Source: Actinomycetota bacterium
Lineage (GTDB): Bacteria > Actinomycetota > Actinomycetes > S36-B12 > UBA5976
Assembly: GCA_005789325.1 (NCBI GenBank)
Contig: SXYE01000074.1
Span: forward strand, 1 to 5,076
Direction: 5' to 3'
DNA length: 5,076 nucleotides
A program made the translations under genes and the position numbers. The notes below the pieces were generated by a model. That model was not told the DNA's origin and searched no databases. It saw nothing but the letters and a program-made list of their open reading frames with translations. Of this stretch, positions 1 to 4,949 are shown piece after piece (the stretch's first letter is position 1; each line of letters opens with the position of its first letter).

Positions 1-1079
1 CCAAGATCTACCAACATAAGATGTTCTGCTTTTTCCTTAGGATCATTAAGTAGTTCAATAGCAGATTCATCATCAATTTTTGAATCACTAGATCTTGCTC
101 TGGTTCCAGCAATTGGGTGCATCATGGCTTGTCTATCTTTAACGGTCACTAAGGCTTCTGGACTAGAACCAACTATCTCAAATTCAGTGTTTGCTAGATC
201 TTCTGTTGGAACATTTAGGTAATACATATAAGGACTTGGATTTGTTGCTCTTAAAACTCTATAAATATCAAGACCACTTGCTTGAGTTTTCATGTCAAAT
301 CTTTGAGATAAAACTATTTGAAATGCGTCTCCTGCTTCAATGTAATTGATTGCCCTTTTCACAGAATCTTGATAATCAGAGCTTTTTGTGCGATTACTGT
401 AATCTAATTTGGCTTCCATGTTAAATGTTGAATTGCCTTGAGACTGAGGGTTAGAAAGTGAGGCCTCCATTGAATCTAATCTTTTAAGGGCATCCTCATA
501 AGCTAAATCAACTCGTTCATCTGTCCCGTCGTAATTTACAGCGTTAGCAATCAGCCAAACAGTTCCATCAACATGATCTAAGACAGCAAAATCAGTGGCC
601 AGCAACATTAATAGATCTGGCACGCTTGTTTCATTTGGATTTTCATCAGGAATTCTCTCAAACATTCGAACAATGTCATAAGCGAAATATCCAACTAATC
701 CACCAGTTAAGGGAGGCAAATTTGGTAAAGGTTTAGTTGCAAGAAAATCTAAAGTTTGCTTAAAAACATTCCAGATATCCCCCTCAAGTAAAACTCCTTT
801 GGGTGGTTTTCCTGTCCATTTCGCCTTACCTTTTTCGCTGCGCAATGTTGCAGAACTGGAAACTCCTACAAATGAGTATCTTGACCAACTTTGTCCATGT
901 TCTGCTGATTCAAGTAGAAAAGTTCCAGGTCTTTCATCAGCTAGAGCCTTATATAAACCAACAGGAGTAAAAGAATCACCAATGAGTTTTCTAACAACTG
1001 GAATTACTTTTCTATCTTTGGCATAAACCTTAAATTGTTCAAGATCTGGAGTAGTTACTCCAAGTTTAATTGAGTTCAT
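1..1079 (-). CDS. trpE: Anthranilate synthase component I, TrpE (C-terminus cut by window edge)
   Basis: TrpE converts chorismate to anthranilate, the first committed step of tryptophan synthesis, using ammonia delivered by a TrpG glutaminase subunit (not in the window). I translated 359 complete codons from the ATG at 1079; the usual length is about 500 residues, so roughly the last 30% lies outside. Visible landmarks are the tryptophan-binding LLES motif at residues 55-58, the GGLVGYFAYD block near 126-135, the start of the chorismate-binding domain with AFQIVLSQRF near 252-261, NPSPYMYYL at 280-288, HPIAGTRAR at 321-329 and EKAEHLMLVDL at 349-359. LLES implies feedback inhibition by tryptophan, as known for the family. 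The gene follows hisI after 3 bp with no Shine-Dalgarno sequence, so translation is probably coupled. There is no room for a trp leader or attenuator. Serine replaces the usual glycine after TRxR (residue 330). The family call is secure. Confidence 0.96.
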   Translation of the reverse strand, partial: MNSIKLGVTTPDLEQFKVYAKDRKVIPVVRKLIGDSFTPVGLYKALADERPGTFLLESAEHGQSWSRYSFVGVSSSATLRSEKGKAKWTGKPPKGVLLEGDIWNVFKQTLDFLATKPLPNLPPLTGGLVGYFAYDIVRMFERIPDENPNETSVPDLLMLLATDFAVLDHVDGTVWLIANAVNYDGTDERVDLAYEDALKRLDSMEASLSNPQSQGNSTFNMEAKLDYSNRTKSSDYQDSVKRAINYIEAGDAFQIVLSQRFDMKTQASGLDIYRVLRATNPSPYMYYLNVPTEDLANTEFEIVGSSPEALVTVKDRQAMMHPIAGTRARSSDSKIDDESAIELLNDPKEKAEHLMLVDL

Positions 1080-1082
1080 CAA

Positions 1083-1448
1083 TTATTTTTCAGACCAAAC
1101 TAAAACACCATCAAAACAAGTCTTATCTCCGGTATGACAGGCTTCACCTTTTTGCTCAACGGCAATAAGTATTGTGTCAGCATCGCAATCAATTCGAAGT
1201 TCCTTTAATCTTTGGGTATTGCCAGACTCTTCACCTTTTACCCAGAGTTTGTTTCTTGATCTTGAATAGTAAGTGACATTCTTTGTTTGCAAAGTTTTTG
1301 TAAAAGACTCTTCATTCATCCAGGCCATCATCAAAACCTGTTTCGTTGAGTGATCAGTTGTTATTGCTGGAACTAATCCATTTTCATTTGGTTTAAGCGA
1401 TGACCAATATTCTGCTATAGCTGCCAAAGAAATTTCACCCATGTGCAT
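1083..1448 (-). CDS. hisI: Phosphoribosyl-AMP cyclohydrolase, HisI (monofunctional)
   Basis: HisI hydrolyses the N1-C6 bond of phosphoribosyl-AMP to give ProFAR, the third step of histidine synthesis, in the cytoplasm. The 121-residue protein matches the short monofunctional form; there is no fused HisE pyrophosphohydrolase domain. Visible motifs are QVLMMAWMNEES (37-48), YYSRSRNKLWVKGEESGNTQ (60-79), the metal-binding DCDAD (87-91) and the C-terminal cysteines C104 and C111 in EACHTGDKTCF. C88, C104 and C111 correspond to the zinc-ligand cysteines known in the family, and D87/D89/D91 to the second metal site. Two ATGs lie close together (codons 1 and 3). I keep the first because an AGG sits 7 nt upstream of it, while codon 3 would be about 13 nt away. 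It heads a two-gene hisI-trpE unit transcribed away from the TIGR03085 gene. HisE is expected elsewhere in the genome. Confidence 0.97.
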   Translation of the reverse strand: MHMGEISLAAIAEYWSSLKPNENGLVPAITTDHSTKQVLMMAWMNEESFTKTLQTKNVTYYSRSRNKLWVKGEESGNTQRLKELRIDCDADTILIAVEQKGEACHTGDKTCFDGVLVWSEK

Positions 1449-1454
1449 ATTCTT

Positions 1455-1470
1455 ACCTAGGTCAGAACCT
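1455..1470. repeat. Nested inverted repeats upstream of hisI (possible operator)
   Basis: ACCTAGGT at 1455-1462 is a perfect 8-bp palindrome. Its right half, AGGT (1459-1462), also pairs with ACCT at 1467-1470 across a 4-nt loop. The block lies between the putative hisI promoter and the hisI start and includes the AGG that could serve as ribosome binding site. It could be an operator or a small RNA hairpin, but elements this short can arise by chance. Confidence 0.2.
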
Positions 1471-1473
1471 GAT

Positions 1474-1502
1474 TTGTCGTTAGGTATCTTTTCCTCTACT
1501 CT
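1474..1502 (+). promoter_or_regulatory. Putative sigma-70-type promoter of the TIGR03085 gene (leaderless)
   Basis: A -35-like TTGTCG (1474-1479) and a -10-like TACTCT (1497-1502, fits TANNNT) are separated by exactly 17 bp. The start codon ATG at 1509 lies 6 nt after the -10 box, where transcription would be expected to begin. No Shine-Dalgarno sequence is present; the upstream stretch is pyrimidine-rich. This arrangement suggests a leaderless mRNA, common in Actinobacteria. It was read by eye and has no transcript support. Confidence 0.45.
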
Positions 1503-1525
1503 ATTTATATGACATCTTTAGCCAA
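1498..1525 (-). promoter_or_regulatory. Putative divergent promoter of hisI-trpE
   Basis: On the minus strand TAGAGT (complement of 1498-1503) fits the -10 pattern TANNNT. TTGGCT (complement of 1520-1525, 4 of 6 matches to TTGACA) lies 16 bp upstream of it, inside the first codons of the TIGR03085 gene. Transcription would begin near 1491, giving hisI a leader of about 40 nt that contains an AGG. The -10 box overlaps the opposite-strand -10 almost completely. The -35 match is weak. Confidence 0.3.
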
Positions 1526-2138
1526 ACGTGAACGAGTTGCAATATCTCAACTTTTAAGAAAACTGGGTCCAGAAGCACCCACTCTTTGCAAAGGATGGAA
1601 TTCCTTTGACGTACTTGTTCACTTGGTTTCCAGAGAGACAAGACCTGATGCAGTCCTTGGAATAGTTGTTCCTGCTTTCTCTAACTACACATCAAAAGTT
1701 GCCCAAGACATTAAGCGTCGTGGATTTGAAAATCTAATAACGGAATTTGAACAAGGACCAAAGACAACTAGCTTCTTTGCCCTTCCTGGTGTTGATAATT
1801 TAGTTAACTCTTTTGAATTCCTAATTCATCATGAAGATCTGTTGCGTGGTCAACCAGAATATTCTCCCCGAAACCTGGATGAAGATGACAAAAAATTAAT
1901 TTGGAAGCGTTTTACTCAAGCTGGCAAATTACTTATGCGTAAAGCAAAAGTTGGCATTATTGCCCAATCAGACCAAGGAACTTACACAATAAAATCTGGC
2001 AATAGTTGTGTCACCATGAAAGGTGAGGTAATTGATTTACTCTTATTTGCTTACGGTCGAAAAGCTTACGTAAATATCGAATTTGATGGTGAAGAAAGTG
2101 CAATAAGAATTCTTAAAGAAACTAAATTTGGGTTCTAA
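1509..2138 (+). CDS. TIGR03085-family protein (DinB/mycothiol-dependent maleylpyruvate isomerase-like fold), function unknown
   Basis: I recognise this as the TIGR03085 family, a conserved actinobacterial group of unknown function related to the DinB/MDMPI superfamily. Family hallmarks are RERVAISQLLRKLGPEAPTL (7-26), CKGW (27-30), HLVSRETRPDAVLGIV (38-53), NSFEFLIHHEDLLRGQP (100-116) and LLLFAYGRKAY near 177-187. The predicted metal site is H38, E103 and H107; the E-x3-H spacing matches the E/H pair of the characterised corynebacterial maleylpyruvate isomerase (inference). The length of 209 residues is typical. There is no signal peptide or membrane segment, so it should be cytoplasmic. It lies opposite to the his genes, splitting hisF from hisI-trpE, and overlaps hisF tail to tail by 17 bp. 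No Shine-Dalgarno sequence precedes the ATG, but a promoter is placed for leaderless expression. It may use mycothiol or act in thiol or metal chemistry; the substrate is unknown, and a role in histidine synthesis is unproven. Confidence 0.88.
   Translation: MTSLAKRERVAISQLLRKLGPEAPTLCKGWNSFDVLVHLVSRETRPDAVLGIVVPAFSNYTSKVAQDIKRRGFENLITEFEQGPKTTSFFALPGVDNLVNSFEFLIHHEDLLRGQPEYSPRNLDEDDKKLIWKRFTQAGKLLMRKAKVGIIAQSDQGTYTIKSGNSCVTMKGEVIDLLLFAYGRKAYVNIEFDGEESAIRILKETKFGF
2122..2138. other. Tail-to-tail overlap of hisF and the TIGR03085 gene
   Basis: The plus-strand TAA (2136-2138) lies inside the last codons of hisF, and the hisF TAG (complement of 2122-2124) lies inside the last codons of the plus-strand gene. 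The shared 17 bp code on both strands. No GC-rich hairpin with a T-run is visible near here on either strand, so each transcript probably runs into the other gene as antisense RNA. Confidence 0.85.
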
Positions 2139-2898
2139 TCTCAATATTGTTTGCTTTAAGTTCTGCCTTAACTTGATTTATCGAAACTTCCTGGAAATGA
2201 AAAATACTTGCTGCCAATAAGGCATCAGCGCCTGCTTTAACAGCCGGGGCAAAATCAGATACTTTTCCAGCACCTCCACTTGCAATTAATGGCACATTTA
2301 TGTTCTTTTTAACTAACGAAATAAGTTCCAAATCAAAACCATCCTTAGTTCCGTCTTTATCCATTGAATTTAGAAGTACCTCTCCTGCGCCTCTTTCAAC
2401 TGCTTGCTTGGTCCAAGCCAACGCATCCAGTCCAGCACTTTTTGACCCACCATGTGTAGTTACCTCATATCCAGAAACAGCGAATTTTTCACCCGTTCTT
2501 CGTGCATCAATTGAAATAACTAAAACTTGAGAGCCAAATCTTTTTGAAATGGCATTAATCAGATCGGGATTTGAAATAGCACTTGTATTAACGGATACTT
2601 TGTCTGCACCAGCTCTTAGAAGTAAATCCACATCCTCCACACTTCTAATTCCTCCACCAACTGTGAGAGGCACAAAAACAGCTTCAGCAGTTTTTTTGAC
2701 TACATCAATAATTGTTTTCTTATCATCCTTAGATGCTGAAATATCAAGAAAAGTAATTTCATCTGCACCATTTTCTGCATAATAACTAGCTAACTCAACA
2801 GGATCTCCTGCGTCAACTAAATTTTGAAAGTTTACGCCTTTTACTACCCGACCATCTGCCACATCAAGACATGGAATAATTCTTATCGCTAAAGGCAT
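2122..2898 (-). CDS. hisF: Imidazole glycerol phosphate synthase, cyclase subunit HisF
   Basis: HisF is the TIM-barrel partner of HisH. It uses ammonia channelled from HisH to turn PRFAR into imidazole glycerol phosphate and AICAR, which returns to purine synthesis. The 258-residue length is normal. It starts MPLAIRIIPCLDV, with catalytic D12 and K20 in DGRVVKGVNF. LTVGGGIRSVED (78-89) carries a phosphate-binding loop, ISIDARR (128-134) holds catalytic D131, and DKDGT (180-184) holds the aspartate equivalent to the third conserved acid. IASGGAGK (205-212) and LLAASIFHF (227-235) complete the second phosphate site. The ATG lies 4 bp after the priA stop, with no convincing Shine-Dalgarno sequence; coupling to priA is likely and would keep the His enzymes balanced. 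The last few codons overlap the convergent TIGR03085 gene. The hisF identification is unambiguous. Confidence 0.98.
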   Translation of the reverse strand: MPLAIRIIPCLDVADGRVVKGVNFQNLVDAGDPVELASYYAENGADEITFLDISASKDDKKTIIDVVKKTAEAVFVPLTVGGGIRSVEDVDLLLRAGADKVSVNTSAISNPDLINAISKRFGSQVLVISIDARRTGEKFAVSGYEVTTHGGSKSAGLDALAWTKQAVERGAGEVLLNSMDKDGTKDGFDLELISLVKKNINVPLIASGGAGKVSDFAPAVKAGADALLAASIFHFQEVSINQVKAELKANNIEIRTQI

Positions 2899-2902
2899 CT
2901 AA

Positions 2903-3628
2903 TTAATTTTCTGCTATATCTAGAGCTTGTCTTAAAGTAAATTTCTGAGCATAGAGCGCCTTTCCTACAATTGCGCCTTCTACCCCAATATCAGTTAATT
3001 GTCTTAATAAAGCAATATCTGTTAATTCTGCAATTCCACCTGAAGCAATTACAGGTTTTTTTGTGTAATTAAGAATCTCTTTTAGTAACGCAACGTTGGG
3101 ACCTTGTAATGTTCCATCTTTTGTAACATCGGTTACGACATATCTTGCTGCGTTATCTTTATCAAGTCTTTGCAGAGTTTCAATTAACTCGCCACCTTCT
3201 TTGGTCCAACCACGAGCCGCTAACTTTCTTCCTCGCACATCTAAACCAATTGCAATCTTGTCCCCGTATTTGGCGATTACTTTTGCTGTCCATTCAGGAT
3301 CTTCAAGTGCAGCCGTGCCAAGATTTATTCGGGCCGCTCCTGTTGCTAAAGCGCTCTCCAAGGATTGATCATCACGAATCCCACCAGAAAGTTCAACATT
3401 TATATCTAACTTTGCTGTTACCTCTTCTAAAAGTTCTTTGTTGTTTCCCTTACCAAATGCAGCATCTAAATCAACTAAATGAATCCAAGATGCTCCTTGT
3501 TCTTGCCAAGCAAGTGCAGCCTCAAGTGGTGAACCATAAGAAGTTTCGCTACCTAATTCTCCTTGCACTAATCGAACAGCGCGACCTTCAGAAACATCCA
3601 CTGCAGGCAAAAGAATTAGTGGTTTCAT
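2903..3628 (-). CDS. priA: Phosphoribosyl isomerase A (PriA; HisA with probable TrpF activity)
   Basis: This TIM-barrel enzyme isomerises ProFAR to PRFAR in histidine synthesis. In many Actinobacteria the same enzyme, PriA, also performs the TrpF isomerisation of phosphoribosyl anthranilate. The 241-residue sequence reads as PriA throughout: LLPAVDVSEG with general-base D11, R19 in AVRLVQGE, GSETSYGSPLEAALAW (26-41), LVDLDAAFG (51-59), LSGGIRDD (80-87) with S81, GLDVRG (128-133), and DVTKDGT (167-173) with D171 as general acid. R139 and W141 in ARGWTKEGG correspond to Arg143 and Trp145 of the M. tuberculosis enzyme, residues linked to handling both substrates, so dual function is likely (inference from motif). 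It starts 1 bp after the hisH stop; GGAAAG about 8 nt upstream is a weak ribosome site. trpE nearby fits a shared His/Trp role. Confidence 0.95.
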   Translation of the reverse strand: MKPLILLPAVDVSEGRAVRLVQGELGSETSYGSPLEAALAWQEQGASWIHLVDLDAAFGKGNNKELLEEVTAKLDINVELSGGIRDDQSLESALATGAARINLGTAALEDPEWTAKVIAKYGDKIAIGLDVRGRKLAARGWTKEGGELIETLQRLDKDNAARYVVTDVTKDGTLQGPNVALLKEILNYTKKPVIASGGIAELTDIALLRQLTDIGVEGAIVGKALYAQKFTLRQALDIAEN

Positions 3629-3629
3629 A

Positions 3630-4259
3630 TCAGAGACTTTCCAACCAGTTAGCTAGCAACTGCAAACCAGCATCACCAGATTTTTCTGGGTGGAATTGTG
3701 TTGCAGATAGGGGTCCGTTTTCTACACTTGATAAGAATTTTTCACCATGAATTGAGTAATGCTTAAGGGGTGCAGAAATTTTTTCTGTCCCGTGCAAATC
3801 TAATTCTTTGGCTGCATATGAATGAACGAAATAGAACTTTTCACTCTCGACGCCATTAAAGATTTGACTCCCCTTTGATACTTCTACGTTATTCCAACCC
3901 ATGTGAGGCAAAACGTTGGCTTTTAATTCTGTTACAGATCCTGGCCATTGATGTAGTCCTGGAGTATTAACTCCATGCTCAAGTCCATTCTCAAACATGA
4001 TTTGCATTCCCACACAAATTCCAAAAACTTTCCTGCTACCAGCTAGGCGTTTATCAACAATTTCTTGGCCTTTTACTTTTTTAATTCCTTGCATACAAGA
4101 CTCAAAAGCTCCCACACCAGGAATTACTAAGCCATCAGCATTAAGACAGGTTTCATAATCACTTGAGATTGATACTTTGGCTCCAACTTTTGCCAAACTT
4201 TTTTCTGCAGATCTAATATTTCCTGAACCGTAATCAAGAATTACTATTGATTTTGACAT
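3630..4259 (-). CDS. hisH: Imidazole glycerol phosphate synthase, glutaminase subunit HisH
   Basis: HisH is a class I glutamine amidotransferase that hydrolyses glutamine and passes ammonia to HisF. The 209-residue length is typical. Landmarks are LDYGSGNIRS (8-17), the oxyanion-loop motif PGVGAFESC (47-55), the nucleophile elbow GICVGMQ with C82, PHMGWN (118-123), FVHSYA (144-149) and the catalytic H190 and E192 in QFHPEKSG. The C-H-E triad is complete, so an active glutaminase is expected. It follows hisB by 29 bp, the widest gap inside the cluster apart from hisD-hisB, and precedes priA by 1 bp. No good Shine-Dalgarno sequence is seen. A six-residue ORF (4259-4279) ends in a TAATG overlap with the hisH start and might couple translation, though this could be chance. 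Family assignment is secure. Confidence 0.97.
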   Translation of the reverse strand: MSKSIVILDYGSGNIRSAEKSLAKVGAKVSISSDYETCLNADGLVIPGVGAFESCMQGIKKVKGQEIVDKRLAGSRKVFGICVGMQIMFENGLEHGVNTPGLHQWPGSVTELKANVLPHMGWNNVEVSKGSQIFNGVESEKFYFVHSYAAKELDLHGTEKISAPLKHYSIHGEKFLSSVENGPLSATQFHPEKSGDAGLQLLANWLESL

Positions 4260-4288
4260 TAAAACCCAAGTTTAAACATGAGTTATAT

Positions 4289-4876
4289 CTACAGCACACC
4301 CTTGGTAGATGGAATTCCGACTGATTTCGCATCGAAACTCACAGCATCTCTTAGTGCTCGCGCTACAGCTTTGAACTGAGCTTCAACAACGTGATGTGCA
4401 TTTCGACCCTCTAGTACTTTAATATGCAAAGTTATGTCAGCGCTGTTCACAAATGATTCCCAAATGTGTTTTGTCAAAGTTGTGTCATAGGTACCAATCA
4501 TTGGTGCAATTTCAGTTTCGCTATGAACAAGATATGGACGACCTGAAAGATCAACAGCAGCTCTTACTAAAACTTCATCTAAGGGCAATGTTGCATCGCC
4601 GTAGCGTCTAATTCCTGACTTATCACCCATGGCTTCTTTAAATGCTGTACCTAATGCTAAAGATGTATCTTCGATTGTGTGGTGTTCGTCCACAGAAATA
4701 TCACCTTTTGTTTTTACAGTTAAATCAAAAGCCCCGTGCTTACCAAGTTGGCTTAACATGTGATCAAAAAATGGCACACCAGTGTCAACTACAACTACAC
4801 CAGTTCCGTCTAGATCAATTTCAACGAGCACGTCACTTTCTTTAGTAGTACGAGCTACACGCCCTTTCCTACTCAT
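4289..4876 (-). CDS. hisB: Imidazoleglycerol-phosphate dehydratase HisB (monofunctional)
   Basis: HisB dehydrates imidazole glycerol phosphate to imidazole acetol phosphate, a manganese-dependent step. The 195-residue protein is the single-domain form found outside enteric bacteria; there is no fused histidinol-phosphate phosphatase, which must be encoded elsewhere. Both internal repeats of the fold are visible. Repeat 1 has TGVPFFDHML (32-41) and the metal motif DEHHTIED (63-70). Repeat 2 has ESFVNSADITLHI (140-152) and HHVVEAQFKA (161-170). D100-E101 and the C-terminal STKG (190-193) are also conserved. The start is supported by GAAAGGGG 6 nt upstream, the clearest ribosome site in the window. 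The upstream neighbour is hisD rather than the usual hisC, leaving a 69-bp gap. The product of HisB is the substrate of HisC, which is not found here. Confidence 0.97.
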   Translation of the reverse strand: MSRKGRVARTTKESDVLVEIDLDGTGVVVVDTGVPFFDHMLSQLGKHGAFDLTVKTKGDISVDEHHTIEDTSLALGTAFKEAMGDKSGIRRYGDATLPLDEVLVRAAVDLSGRPYLVHSETEIAPMIGTYDTTLTKHIWESFVNSADITLHIKVLEGRNAHHVVEAQFKAVARALRDAVSFDAKSVGIPSTKGVL

Positions 4877-4882
4877 GACCTG

Positions 4883-4890
4883 CCCCTTTC
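4883..4890 (-). promoter_or_regulatory. Strong Shine-Dalgarno sequence of hisB
   Basis: The minus strand reads GAAAGGGG, ending 6 nt before the hisB ATG. It is the best ribosome-binding match of any gene in the window; the other his genes have weak or no match and rely on close spacing. It suggests hisB is initiated independently rather than by coupling to hisD. Confidence 0.6.
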
Positions 4891-4898
4891 AGTTGTTA

Positions 4899-4927
4899 TT
4901 TATAACTCTAATTATTATTCATGAAGA
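4899..4927 (-). promoter_or_regulatory. Weak candidate promoter in the hisD-hisB gap
   Basis: On the minus strand TATAAA (complement of 4899-4904, 5 of 6 to TATAAT) lies 17 bp from TCTTCA (complement of 4922-4927, 3 of 6 to TTGACA). A start near 4892 would give hisB a leader of about 16 nt holding its ribosome site. The region is AT-rich, so chance matches are likely. Confidence 0.2.
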
Positions 4928-4949
4928 AATTACCATTAACTTCGGTCAT
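4908..4949 (-). CDS. 13-codon ORF coupled to the hisD stop by ATGA; possible hisC remnant
   Basis: The hisD stop TGA overlaps an ATG (ATGA, complement of 4946-4949) that opens a frame reading MTEVNGNFFMNNN before TAG. Such a stop/start overlap is usual for a translationally coupled next gene, and in Actinobacteria the next gene is normally hisC. The peptide is too short to show homology to HisC. It may be the start of a deleted hisC, a short translated leader, or chance. I do not claim a functional peptide. Confidence 0.15.
   Translation of the reverse strand: MTEVNGNFFMNNN

Noticed and set aside
799..1026. A 75-codon plus-strand frame opposite trpE
   Set aside because: It lies wholly within the N-terminal coding region of trpE on the other strand, with no domain or start signal.
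1440..1448. Starting hisI at the third codon (ATG at 1442)
   Set aside because: Possible, but the AGG upstream is better spaced for the first ATG (7 nt against 13 nt), so I kept the longer form; the difference is only two residues.
2104..2115. TAAGAATTCTTA, a perfect 12-bp palindrome near the convergent gene ends, considered as a terminator
   Set aside because: It is AT-rich with no loop and no following T-run, and lies inside coding sequence, so it would not make a stable terminator stem.
2300..2782. Two plus-strand frames (2300-2530, 2549-2782) opposite hisF
   Set aside because: Both are antisense shadows of hisF, with Ser/Thr/Ala-rich low-information translations.
3096..3368. A 90-codon plus-strand frame opposite priA
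   Set aside because: Antisense shadow of a well-conserved gene, and it also conflicts with another shadow frame in the same region.
3145..3750. A 201-codon plus-strand open frame across priA and the end of hisH
   Set aside because: It is antisense to two certain genes, is rich in Leu, Gln and Ser in a way typical of a shadow frame, shows no recognisable domain and has no promoter or ribosome site.
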